From an uncultured Oscillibacter sp. (lineage in GTDB: Bacteria; Bacillota; Clostridia; Oscillospirales; Oscillospiraceae), in assembly GCA_946494635.1 (NCBI GenBank), contig CAMMCS010000009.1, forward strand, positions 1 to 25,508: a stretch of DNA of 25,508 nt, given 5' to 3'. The position numbers and the translations under genes were made by a program. This document shows, piece by piece, positions 1-7,678 of this stretch. Within the stretch, counting starts at the first letter, position 1, and each line of letters opens with the position of its first letter. The notes beneath the pieces were generated by a model that saw nothing but the letters and a program-made list of their open reading frames with translations, did no database searches and was not told the DNA's origin.

Positions 1-283
1 GGCCCTTGCAGTAGCCGGTGGCCTTGCCCATCAGCTCCGCCAGCGCCCGGTCCAGTGCCGCGCCCTTGGCGATGCAGTGGCCGTGCCCCCGGTGGGTGGA
101 GGCGATGTAGTCCTCGTCCGTCAGCTGGGCGCAGACAGAGGCGGCCACAGCCTCCTCCCCGGTGTACAGATGGACAGATCCCCTCAGCTTGTTTTCTGTG
201 AACAGCGTCCAGGCCGTCTCCTCAAAATCCCGGATCTCGTTCATCTTTGCATAGATCCAAAGTCCGGTTTCACGATCAATCAT
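1..283 (-). CDS. Thiamine-pyrophosphate-dependent dehydrogenase E1 component, alpha subunit (partial)
   Basis: This is the N-terminal 94 residues of an E1-alpha subunit of a 2-oxoacid or acetoin dehydrogenase complex; the rest lies beyond the left edge. Visible family marks are the GSVHLYTGEEAVAA segment at about residues 37-50 and STHRGHGHCIAKG at about 63-75, which match the TPP-binding E1-alpha fold (PdhA/AcoA type, usually about 320-330 aa). The enzyme would decarboxylate a 2-oxoacid or cleave acetoin and pass the acyl or acetaldehyde group to an E2 lipoyl protein. The start is ATG at 283, preceded by GGAGGTG at 8-9 nt. HRGHGH is more typical of acetoin dehydrogenase-like members than of pyruvate dehydrogenase, but the substrate cannot be decided from this fragment. 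It diverges from a GntR regulator, which probably controls it. Confidence 0.85.
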   Translation of the reverse strand, partial: MIDRETGLWIYAKMNEIRDFEETAWTLFTENKLRGSVHLYTGEEAVAASVCAQLTDEDYIASTHRGHGHCIAKGAALDRALAELMGKATGYCKG

Positions 284-352
284 GAAAGGATGCACCTCCA
301 AAATAGAATGACCGGGCCGCGAGCATCGCCGGAACCAGCCCAGGTTGTCTCT

Positions 353-381
353 ATGTTAACATTTTAATTATCGATAATCAA
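353..381 (-). promoter_or_regulatory. Putative sigma-A promoter of the E1-alpha gene
   Basis: On the minus strand a -35 box TTGATT (381-376) and a -10 box TAACAT (358-353) are separated by 17 bp in an AT-rich stretch upstream of the dehydrogenase gene. The match is moderate (4-5 of 6 in each box). A 12-bp palindrome lies inside the spacer. Confidence 0.4.
367..378. promoter_or_regulatory. Perfect palindrome ATTATCGATAAT, candidate regulator operator
   Basis: A perfect 12-bp palindrome sits between the divergently transcribed E1-alpha and gntR genes, within the spacer of the predicted dehydrogenase promoter. Binding there would block that promoter. The neighbouring GntR/FCD protein is the obvious candidate ligand-responsive repressor; this is inferred from position only. 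Confidence 0.4.
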
Positions 382-453
382 GTATTTATAATTTATTATT
401 TTAAACAAATATCGCTGCAACATTTGTGTAGTATGCGGAATTTTAACGTCCGA

Positions 454-483
454 TTGACAAGCGCTGCCCTGCCCATATATAAT
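454..483 (+). promoter_or_regulatory. Sigma-A promoter of the first gntR gene
   Basis: A consensus -35 TTGACA (454-459) and a perfect -10 TATAAT (478-483) are separated by 18 bp. The start codon of the GntR gene follows about 60 nt downstream. Confidence 0.7.
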
Positions 484-542
484 AAAATACTAATAGAAAG
501 ATCTGCCAGCCACCGGTGGATCCTGGGTCTGGAGGAATGACG

Positions 543-1220
543 ATGCCGAGAGAAGCGGCCGCACCTGTCTCCCACCGGCAGGTGTTTCGTGAAGAAATCC
601 GGAACGCTATCCGGGAGGCAATTTTTGCTGGAGAGCTGAAGCCGGGAGACCGAATCATTGAGACCTATTGGGCCAAGGAGCTGGGGGTATCCCAGGGCCC
701 CGTACGGGAGGCTATCCGCGACCTGGAAGCCATGGGGCTGGTGGAAACGGTTCCGTTCAAGGGTTCCCGGGTCCGGACGCTGACGGAGAAGGATGTCCGG
801 GACAACTACAGTGTGCGGATTTGCCTGGAGTCCAAGAGCATACGGGACGTCATCACCCAACTGGACGATGAGCGGATGACAGCGCTGACGGAGCAGCTGC
901 GCTCCATCCTCCATGAGATGGATGACTGCGCTAACCGTGGAGACCTGCGGCTGTTTACAGATTGCGATACGGCTTTTCACCGGGCTATCATCGACGCTAC
1001 AGGGAATCAGGTGCTGTTGAAGCTGTGGGAGCAGTGCAACATGCGCAATTGGTTCCGTTTCTCCGCCCTGACGGATTCCGACAGTTTGAAGCAGCTGCAG
1101 GCCGGCCATCAGCGTATTTATCGGGCCATCTGTAAAAAGGATGTCAATGAGGCAACTTCCACGCTGGAAAGCCACCTGACCAGTTTGATGGATGGATTTA
1201 TGACAGGTTCCTTTCAGTGA
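543..1220 (+). CDS. GntR-family transcriptional regulator, FCD subfamily
   Basis: A 225-aa DNA-binding regulator. The N-terminal winged helix-turn-helix (about residues 10-75) shows the GntR pattern of AIFAGELKPGDRI followed by LGVSQGPVREAIRDLEAMGLV. The C-terminal FCD ligand domain has the three histidines that usually hold a metal (in FHRAII, GHQRIY and ESHLTSL). ATG at 543 is chosen because GGAGG (531-535) lies 7 nt upstream; an ATG at 537 would be only 1 nt from it. It has its own consensus promoter and ends at a hairpin terminator, so it is monocistronic. It diverges from a TPP-dependent dehydrogenase gene and probably responds to an organic acid linked to that enzyme; the ligand is not known. 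Confidence 0.93.
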   Translation: MPREAAAPVSHRQVFREEIRNAIREAIFAGELKPGDRIIETYWAKELGVSQGPVREAIRDLEAMGLVETVPFKGSRVRTLTEKDVRDNYSVRICLESKSIRDVITQLDDERMTALTEQLRSILHEMDDCANRGDLRLFTDCDTAFHRAIIDATGNQVLLKLWEQCNMRNWFRFSALTDSDSLKQLQAGHQRIYRAICKKDVNEATSTLESHLTSLMDGFMTGSFQ

Positions 1221-1243
1221 ATACCAGACCTGGTCCTTTCAAG

Positions 1244-1275
1244 AAAGGCCGGCAGAAATTCTGCCAGCCTTTTTC
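1244..1275 (+). terminator. Rho-independent terminator after gntR
   Basis: The stem GGC.CGGCAG pairs with CTGCC.GCC around an AAATT loop, with one mismatch, and is followed by TTTTT. It begins 24 nt after the GntR stop codon. Confidence 0.75.
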
Positions 1276-1374
1276 TGATTCTCCCAATTCCGTTTTGTGT
1301 TCCTGTGATTCTGCCAGCTTTTGGTGTTGCCGCTTCTGCAAGAGCCAGGAACACCCAAAAGAACCCTGATTTTG

Positions 1375-1417
1375 AAAAAAAGGCCCGGAGCCATTACAAT
1401 GGCTCCGGGCCTTTTTC
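1375..1417 (-). terminator. Terminator at the end of the purine/nucleoside operon
   Basis: AAAAAGGCCCGGAGCCATT pairs perfectly with its complement around a short loop and carries A/T tracts on both sides, so it can work in both directions. On the minus strand it starts 23 nt after the stop of the deaminase-like gene, the last gene of the operon. Confidence 0.85.
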
Positions 1418-1439
1418 ATAGTCCTCAAACCGAAGTCTC

Positions 1440-3260
1440 TCAATCCTCCAGAACATCCACGAGCTTGCCGGCCGCGACATCCACCACGCCGCGGTCCGTC
1501 AGGCCCACCTCCGGCAGAGACAGGAGCACGGTCTGCGCCATGGTGAAGAAGGGATGGGGCAGCGGACAGCCCAGGGACCTGGCGGCGGCGTTGGCCTTTT
1601 CCACATCCTCCAGCAGGTTCTCATAGGGCTCCGCGCTCATGATGCCGCCGATCCGGAGACTGACCTCGGCCAGCACCTTCCCGTCGTCCACCACCACAAA
1701 GCCGCCCTGCATCTTGGCCAAATGCTCCACTGCGAAGGCCATGTTCTCCTTGTCGGCGCCCACCACGACGATGTTGTTGGAGGGGACCGAGTACGAGGTG
1801 GCGATGGCGCCCCGCCGCAGCTGGAAGCCTTTGGCGAATGCGGTGGTCATGCTGCCGCGCCGGCCGTACCGCTCGATGATCGCCATTTTCAGGATATCCC
1901 GCTCCGGATCCGGCCGGACGTCCCCGTCCACCACCGGCAGCTCCGCCGTAAAGCAGCGGTTGAAGGCCTCGCCGTCCTTGACCTGGATCACCCGGGCCTT
2001 GGCGGTGGCACGGCCCGGCTTGGACTCCACGGTAAAGCGCTCCGGAGAGAAGTCCGCCGGAAGATGGATGCTGTTGCAGTAGTCCGGAGACACCGCCTGG
2101 GCCTCGGACCGCTCCAGCAGCTGGCCCTGACGGGCCACTACCTTGCCGCCGACGATGACGATTTCCGGCGGGAAGCGATCCAGCTCCCGCAGCAGGACGA
2201 TGTCCGCCAGCCGCCCGGGGGTCAGGCTGCCCAGCAGGCTGTCCTTGTGATAGTGAACCGCCGGGTTCAGGGTGGCCATGCGCACCACCTCCGCCGGAGG
2301 CAGGCCGGCCTGGAGGCCCATCCGCAGGGGCTTGTCCAGGTAGCCGCCATAGGCCCCGACAATGTCCATGATGGTGATGTTGTCGATGCACAGGCTCATC
2401 TTCTCCGTGGGGATCCGGTGGTCCCGAATGTAGTCGAAGAAGCCCTGGACCTGCTCCCGGCCGGGGGCCTCCACCAGGAACATGGACACGCCCCGCTGCA
2501 GGCGGGAGTCGATGTCCTCGTTGCAGGCGACGCAGTGGTCGTCCCGCACGCCGGCGGCCACATAGGCGTCCAACGCCGCCATGTCTCCCCGGGGAAGGTC
2601 CCCGCCGTGGCCGCTGACGATCTTGTCCAGTGTGTCGCAGGCCGCCAGGCGGGCCAGGAAATCCGGGTCCTGATCCAGGATCTTGGAGGAGACGGTCTCG
2701 CCGATGCTGACCACATCCTTCCACCCCAGCATCCGGGCGATGTCCGCCGCGCAGATCTCCGCGGCGGCGGTCTCCAGCTCCGGGTCCATGGGACAGTAAG
2801 ACGGTGCGGAGAAATAGGCCCGCAGGGGCAGCCCCTCGAAGGCCTTCATCAGCTCCCACACCGCTTCGGCGCCGCCGTTGTGGGCGATGTTGACCATGTC
2901 CACGAACACTGTGGTGGTGCCCCGGGGCACCAGGACGCGGGCCAGCTCATTGGGCCACAGCATGGTGGTGTCCACATGCATATGGGGGTCGATCATGCCT
3001 GGCATGGCATAATAGTCCGTGCAGTCGATGACCTCCCGAGCCCCTGTCACGGCGCCGGGGGTGATGGAGACGATCCGGTCTCCCCACACGGCGATGTCTG
3101 TACGGTAGATCTCCTTGGAATAGACATTGACCAGGCGGCAGTTTTTCAGCAGCAGCGTGGCCTCCTTCCGGCCCAGCGCCACCTGGACCCGGTCCCGCAG
3201 GACCTGGACCTTCTCCTCTCCCGCCACGTCTGCCAGGGAGATCGGCTCTGAACGGTTCAT
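1440..3260 (-). CDS. Adenine deaminase-like amidohydrolase (divergent)
   Basis: A 606-aa amidohydrolase-superfamily protein of the adenine deaminase family, with an N-terminal metal-dependent TIM barrel and the adenine-deaminase C-terminal domain (about 440-600). The metal-site residues are all present: H93 and H95 in DPHMHVDTT, E188 in SIGETV, H218 in SGHGG, H242 in DDHC and D293 in CIDN. Two family signatures are changed. The stretch that reads DPHEIAN in adenine deaminases is DMVNIAH here, and the C-terminal AHDSHN is SVPSNN (491-496). Catalysis is therefore likely, but adenine as substrate is doubtful. The start overlaps the stop of the upstream gntR gene by 4 bp (ATGA), with AGGAG about 8 nt before it, implying translational coupling. 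Its place behind a nucleoside-type importer suggests a purine-like substrate. Confidence 0.85.
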   Translation of the reverse strand: MNRSEPISLADVAGEEKVQVLRDRVQVALGRKEATLLLKNCRLVNVYSKEIYRTDIAVWGDRIVSITPGAVTGAREVIDCTDYYAMPGMIDPHMHVDTTMLWPNELARVLVPRGTTTVFVDMVNIAHNGGAEAVWELMKAFEGLPLRAYFSAPSYCPMDPELETAAAEICAADIARMLGWKDVVSIGETVSSKILDQDPDFLARLAACDTLDKIVSGHGGDLPRGDMAALDAYVAAGVRDDHCVACNEDIDSRLQRGVSMFLVEAPGREQVQGFFDYIRDHRIPTEKMSLCIDNITIMDIVGAYGGYLDKPLRMGLQAGLPPAEVVRMATLNPAVHYHKDSLLGSLTPGRLADIVLLRELDRFPPEIVIVGGKVVARQGQLLERSEAQAVSPDYCNSIHLPADFSPERFTVESKPGRATAKARVIQVKDGEAFNRCFTAELPVVDGDVRPDPERDILKMAIIERYGRRGSMTTAFAKGFQLRRGAIATSYSVPSNNIVVVGADKENMAFAVEHLAKMQGGFVVVDDGKVLAEVSLRIGGIMSAEPYENLLEDVEKANAAARSLGCPLPHPFFTMAQTVLLSLPEVGLTDRGVVDVAAGKLVDVLED

Positions 3261-3949
3261 AATGGGCTCCTTTCTGTCTTGTCGGGATTGCTCTTGTGGG
3301 AGACGTGCTGCCGGATCACCCGGCGGAACGCCGCCACATCCCCTCCGGCGATGGCATCCACCACCTCCCGGTGGGAGTCGGCGAAGCTGGCGGCCTCGCC
3401 CTTCTCAAAGACCGCGAGCTGGTCCACCCGCATGGCCACCCAGAACTGCTGGGACAGGTCGTTCCAGACCTTGAGCAGGATCTGATCGCCGGCCAGCTCG
3501 ATCAGTGTGCGGTGGAAGGCGATGTGGAGCCCATTGGTCCACGCCACATCCGCCTCCGCATTGTTCTCCCGCATCTGCGCGACGATCTGGTAAAGGGGCT
3601 CCAGCTTCTCCGGCTGGCAGCCGTCCTGCTCGATGATGCGCTCCACCGCATAGGTCTCCAGCGCGCCCCGCAGATTGTTGAGGCTATCGATCTCCTCCTC
3701 CGTGAAATCCCGCACGAATGTGCCGCGGAAGGGGATGCGGACCAGCAGGCCCGCCTGTTCCATCTGGCGGAGCGCCTCCCGAAAGGTAGTGCGGCTGATA
3801 CCCCATTTGGTGGTAAACGCCACCTCATTGACCCGCTCTCCCAGTCCGACCTCTCCGTTCAGGATGGCGTTGCGCAGCGCCTCCACGGCAAAGTCCAGCT
3901 GGGTGGTCCGCCTCATTGGCTGCGGAGAAATGTCGTTTTCCTCAAGCAT
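3257..3949 (-). CDS. GntR-family transcriptional regulator, FCD subfamily (operon-internal)
   Basis: A 230-aa regulator with an N-terminal winged helix (KWGISRTTFREALRQMEQAG at about 48-67) and an FCD effector domain carrying metal-type histidines in IAFHRTLIE, DSHREVV and RQHVSH. The start at 3949 is preceded by GAGGTG. It lies between the transporter permease gene (16-nt gap) and the deaminase-like gene (4-bp overlap), so it is made from the same transcript as the genes it probably controls, allowing autoregulation. A TTGT-N2-ACAA element over the predicted operon promoter is a plausible binding site. The ligand is probably the imported compound or its product; this is inferred. Confidence 0.93.
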   Translation of the reverse strand: MLEENDISPQPMRRTTQLDFAVEALRNAILNGEVGLGERVNEVAFTTKWGISRTTFREALRQMEQAGLLVRIPFRGTFVRDFTEEEIDSLNNLRGALETYAVERIIEQDGCQPEKLEPLYQIVAQMRENNAEADVAWTNGLHIAFHRTLIELAGDQILLKVWNDLSQQFWVAMRVDQLAVFEKGEAASFADSHREVVDAIAGGDVAAFRRVIRQHVSHKSNPDKTERSPL

Positions 3950-3965
3950 AGATACACCTCACAAG

Positions 3966-4904
3966 TCATTTGCGCACATAGGGGATGCCCATAGCTGCGG
4001 GCGCCTTGCGCCGGCGGCCGATCAGCAGGGCCAGGATGGTCACCACATAGGGCGTCATCTGCAGGAAGTTGGACGGGATCGGGGAACCCAGGACCTGCAA
4101 GCGGTTCTGCAGCGCGTCGATGCCGCCGAAGAGCAGGCCGCCGCCCAGCGTCCACAGGGGATCCCACCGACCGAAGATCACCAGCGCGGAGGCGATGAAG
4201 CCCCGCCCGTTCACCATGCTGTCGGAGTAGGCGCCCAGCTCCACCAGGGAGAAAAACGCGCCTGCCAGGCCAGCCAGCGCCCCGCCGATGATCATGCAGC
4301 CATACCGGATGCGGGCCACGCTGACGCCCAGGGTGTCAGCGGTCTGGGGGGACTCGCCCACCGCGTTCAGCCGCAGGCCGAAGCGGGTGCGGTAAATGAT
4401 GATCAGCCCCACAGGGACCAGAATGAACATCAGATATGTAAAGATGGAGTGGTTGAACAGGACGTCCCCCAAGATCGGGATGTCGGACAGCACCGGGATG
4501 GCGATGTTCTGAAACGGGCTGATCCGGGGCGTCTCCGTGGTGATCTTGAAGATCGTCCGGTACAGGTACATGGCGAGCCCCTGGCCCAGGAAGTTCAGGG
4601 ACAGCCCCGTCACCGTCTGGTTGGATCGGAGCGTGATGGTCATGAATGCGAACAGCAGGCTCATCAGTGCCCCGGTGAGCACGGCCAGCAGCACGCCTGT
4701 CCAGATATTGCCCGATTGGTAGGCCACGGTAAAGGCCATAAAGCCGCTGAAGAGCATCATGCCCTCGATGCCCAGGTTGATGATCCCGGACCGCTCCGCA
4801 AAGACCTCGCCCAAGGCGGCCAGGATCAGCGGTGTGGCCAGGCTCACGGCGGAGGCCAGCAGCTGCGTCCAGAAGACGGGTGTCAAAAAGGTACTCCAGT
4901 CCAT
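3966..4904 (-). CDS. ABC importer permease, nucleoside/purine type (NupQ/YufQ-like)
   Basis: A 312-aa integral membrane protein of the BPD_transp_2 family. It has about eight to ten hydrophobic segments and the motif ERSGIINLGIEGMM near residues 37-50, typical of the second permease of BMP-dependent nucleoside importers (B. subtilis NupQ, about 319 aa). It would form half of the membrane channel with the preceding permease and receive purines or nucleosides from the BMP lipoprotein. The start at 4904 has GGAGGGG just upstream. It begins 11 nt after the stop of the other permease gene, and the regulator gene follows 16 nt after its own stop. Confidence 0.92.
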   Translation of the reverse strand: MDWSTFLTPVFWTQLLASAVSLATPLILAALGEVFAERSGIINLGIEGMMLFSGFMAFTVAYQSGNIWTGVLLAVLTGALMSLLFAFMTITLRSNQTVTGLSLNFLGQGLAMYLYRTIFKITTETPRISPFQNIAIPVLSDIPILGDVLFNHSIFTYLMFILVPVGLIIIYRTRFGLRLNAVGESPQTADTLGVSVARIRYGCMIIGGALAGLAGAFFSLVELGAYSDSMVNGRGFIASALVIFGRWDPLWTLGGGLLFGGIDALQNRLQVLGSPIPSNFLQMTPYVVTILALLIGRRRKAPAAMGIPYVRK

Positions 4905-4915
4905 TGCTTCCCCTC

Positions 4916-5995
4916 CTATCTCTGCTGTGCGGCGGACAGCCGGATCTGCTCCTTGGTCAGCAGCCGCTGTTCAAAGATCTCGCTCCCCAGGGCAAACAGC
5001 AATACCAGCGCCTGCAGGATGGAGCCGATGGAGGCGGGAATGCCCATGGTCAGGCGCATCCCGTCGGCTCCCGTGGTCAGCACCGCGAAAAACAGCGCCG
5101 CGAACAGGACCCGCACCGGCTTTCCCCGGCCCAGCACGGCAATGATGATGGCGGTAAAGCCGTACTCCGGGGAGACCTCCTCAATCAGGCGGTGGTGGAC
5201 GCCCATTAGCTCCACAGCGCCGGCCAGGCCCGCCATGCCGCCGCTGATCAGCATGGAAATGACGATCATGCGCCGGCTGTTGATGCCGTTGGCCTCCGCC
5301 GCGTCGGGGTTGGCGCCGCACACGGTCAGCTGATACCCCAGCGTCGTCCGGCGGAGCACCCACCAGAATACCGCCACCATGGCCAGCGCGATCAGGATGC
5401 CCACATGCAGCCGTGTGCGGGGGATGAGGGTGGGCAGATACGCGCCGTCCGTGATGAGGGCGGAATAGGGCTCCACGGAATTGGGATCCCGCCAGGGGCC
5501 GTTCACCAGATAGCGAACCAGCTCGATGGCGATGTAGTTCATCATCAGGGTCACGATGACCTCGTTGGCGTTCATCCGCACCTTCAGCCAACCGGCGATG
5601 CCGCCCCACAGGGCGCCGATGAGGATGCCCGCCACCATGCAGAGCGGAATGGCGATGTAGGCTGACAGCGCCCCCATGAACAGAGCCACCGCCGCCGCGC
5701 CCATGGCGCCCAGGTAGATCTGGCCCTCCGCGCCGATGCTGATGACCTGGGCCCGGTTGGAGATGGTCAGGCCCAGGGCAGCCAGCAGCAGCGGCGTGGT
5801 CTTCACCAGCACCTCGGCGATGGCGTTCAGGTTGCCGAAGCTCCCCCGCAGCAGCGCGGCGTAGGCCTCGATGGGTGAATATCCGGAGAGCGCAAGCAGC
5901 AACGCGCCGCACACCAGCGCCAGCAGGATCGCCAGAGGCAGCATGGCGCTGCTGGCACGCGGAGCTCTCAGGATCGGTTTCTTTTCATGGCTCAT
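4916..5995 (-). CDS. ABC importer permease, nucleoside/purine type (NupP/YufP-like)
   Basis: A 359-aa membrane protein with a short cytoplasmic N-terminus, a first transmembrane segment at about 17-37 and a multi-span BPD_transp_2 domain. Recognisable segments are KTTPLLLAALGLTISNRAQV and the nearby ISIGAEGQI, as in NupP-type permeases, whose usual length is about 350 aa. It pairs with the downstream permease. The start at 5995 follows AAAGGA by 7 nt. The stop is TAG. The preceding ATPase gene also ends in TAG, only 15 nt upstream and in the same reading frame as this gene. Confidence 0.92.
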   Translation of the reverse strand: MSHEKKPILRAPRASSAMLPLAILLALVCGALLLALSGYSPIEAYAALLRGSFGNLNAIAEVLVKTTPLLLAALGLTISNRAQVISIGAEGQIYLGAMGAAAVALFMGALSAYIAIPLCMVAGILIGALWGGIAGWLKVRMNANEVIVTLMMNYIAIELVRYLVNGPWRDPNSVEPYSALITDGAYLPTLIPRTRLHVGILIALAMVAVFWWVLRRTTLGYQLTVCGANPDAAEANGINSRRMIVISMLISGGMAGLAGAVELMGVHHRLIEEVSPEYGFTAIIIAVLGRGKPVRVLFAALFFAVLTTGADGMRLTMGIPASIGSILQALVLLFALGSEIFEQRLLTKEQIRLSAAQQR

Positions 5996-6010
5996 AGTCT
6001 CGCGTCCTTT

Positions 6011-7516
6011 CTAGCTCAGCCCGGCCATGGCCAGACCGATCTCCTCCCGGTCGATCTCGTCGTGGCGGCGCTCCTGCACGGCCGCGCCCTCGTACATCAC
6101 CACGACCCGGTCGCTCAGTTCCAGCACCTCGTCCAGATCCGCGGAGACCAGCAGGATCGCCGTGCCCTCGTCCCGCTTGTCCAGAAGCGCCTTCCGGACG
6201 AACTCGATGGCACCGATGTCCAGCCCCTGGGTGGGATGCTCCACCACCAGCAGGGCGGAGTTCTCCGACGCCTCCCGGGCCAGCAGCAGCTTCTGCATAT
6301 TGCCGCCGGACAGGGTCCCCACCTGGGTGTTGATGGACTCGCAGCGGATGTCGTACTCCTCCACCAGGCGGGCGGCGAACTGCCGGATGGCCTCCGGCTG
6401 CAATACGCCCCGCTTGGAGTAGGGCGCCATGCGGTAGTTCTTGATGGCGGAGTTGTCTGCGATGGAGAGGTCGGGCACCACGCCCCGCCGCTTCCGGTCC
6501 GCCGGCACATACCGCAATCCCGCGTCGATCCGCTTCCAGGCCGGACTGCTGGTCAGATCCTGGCCGCCGATGGTCAGCGTGCCGGAGCCGATCTTCCGCA
6601 GGCCAACAATGGCCTCCACCAGCTCGGACTGGCCGTTGCCGTCCACGCCGGCGATGCCGACGATCTCTCCCGCGTGGATGTCCAGGTCAAAGCCCGACAC
6701 GGCTGGCTTGCCGTAATCCCCCTGGACCTGCACGCCCCGCAGCGAGGCCACCACCGTCTCCCGGACCGCCTACTGCCGCGCCACGGGCAGCACCACATCG
6801 TGCCCCACCAGCATATTGGCCAGCTGCTTTTTGTCGATTTGGTCCGTCTGGACTGTGCCCTGCACCTGGCCCCGGCGCATGACGGTCACCCGGTCGCTGA
6901 TGCTGAGGACCTCGTTCAGCTTGTGGGTGATCAGGATGATGGACTTTCCCGCCTTCATGAAGGACCGCAGGATCTTGAACAGAGCCTCGATCTCCGGCGG
7001 GGACAGAACAGACGTGGGCTCGTCCAGGATCAGGATGTCCGCGCCCCGGTAGAGGACCTTGAAGATCTCCACCCGCTGCTGCTCGCCGGCAGAGAGCTGC
7101 CAGATATAGCGGTCGGGATCCAGGTCCAGGCCGAATTCCTGGGACAGTTCCCGGATGCGGCGGGACACCTGCTCCAGATCCAAAAACGGCCCCTTCCGGG
7201 GCTCCTTTCCGATGGCCACGTTCTGGGCCACCGTCATGTTGGGCACCAGCATGAAATGCTGATGCACCATGCCCACGCCGTGGGCCAGCGCATCCAGCGG
7301 AGAATGGATCTTGACCGCCTCTCCGTTGATGCGGATTTCCCCTTCGTCCGGCTGGAGCAGTCCATAGAGAATGTTCATCAAAGTCGTCTTTCCGGCGCCG
7401 TTTTCTCCCAGCAGCACATGGATCTCGCCCCGCTTGAGCTGGAAGTTGGCCTTGTCGTTGGCCAGGACCCCGGGGAAGCGCTTTGTAATGTTCTGCATTT
7501 CAAGGATATTGCTCAT
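6011..7516 (-). pseudogene. ABC importer ATPase, double-NBD nucleoside type (NupO/YufO-like), with one in-frame TAG
   Basis: One 502-codon frame encodes a tandem ATPase like NupO (about 510 aa), except that codon 249 is TAG (6772-6770). The first half has Walker A GENGAGKTT, signature LSAGEQQRVEI and Walker B ILILDEPTSVL. The second half has the degenerate GVDGNGQSEL loop usual in the second domain of this family, signature LSGGNMQKLL, and LLVVEHPTQGLD. The TAG lies in the linker between the halves, where one base change could give Gln, Lys or Glu. No other defect is seen. A GTG at 6754 with GGGAG a few bases upstream could restart translation and yield a split ATPase. The start at 7516 has AAAGAGG upstream. 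Possible readings are a recent nonsense mutation, a sequencing error, suppression, or two half-proteins. Confidence 0.85.
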
Positions 7517-7572
7517 AATTTTCCGCCTCTTTCTGAAGCCTGATGGCGAGGTGAAGGCGCCTCCGCGCCCTT

Positions 7573-7601
7573 CCCGCCGGGACAGCGTCTGTCCCGGCGG
7601 G
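7573..7601 (-). other. Intercistronic hairpin between lipoprotein and ATPase genes
   Basis: CCCGCCGGGACA and its exact complement form a 12-bp stem with a 5-nt loop, 78 nt after the lipoprotein stop and 57 nt before the ATPase start on the minus strand. It has no U-tract, so it fits a 3'-end-stabilising or attenuating hairpin that keeps binding-protein mRNA in excess better than a full terminator. Confidence 0.5.
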
Positions 7602-7678
7602 CCTTTCCGGATGCACCGCGGTATGTCCGGGGCGCGGAGGCGGCACTTGGCTTGGGTGCGCCGTGTCAAATGGGCGCG

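Noticed and set aside
1554..3251. Long plus-strand open frame of 565 codons
   Set aside because: It lies wholly antisense to the adenine-deaminase-like gene, is rich in His, Gly and Gln as expected for a GC-rich complement, and shows no family features.
3675..5333. 552-codon plus-strand frame
   Set aside because: It is antisense to a GntR gene and two permease genes that have clear motifs and ribosome sites; it is a by-product of GC-rich codon usage.
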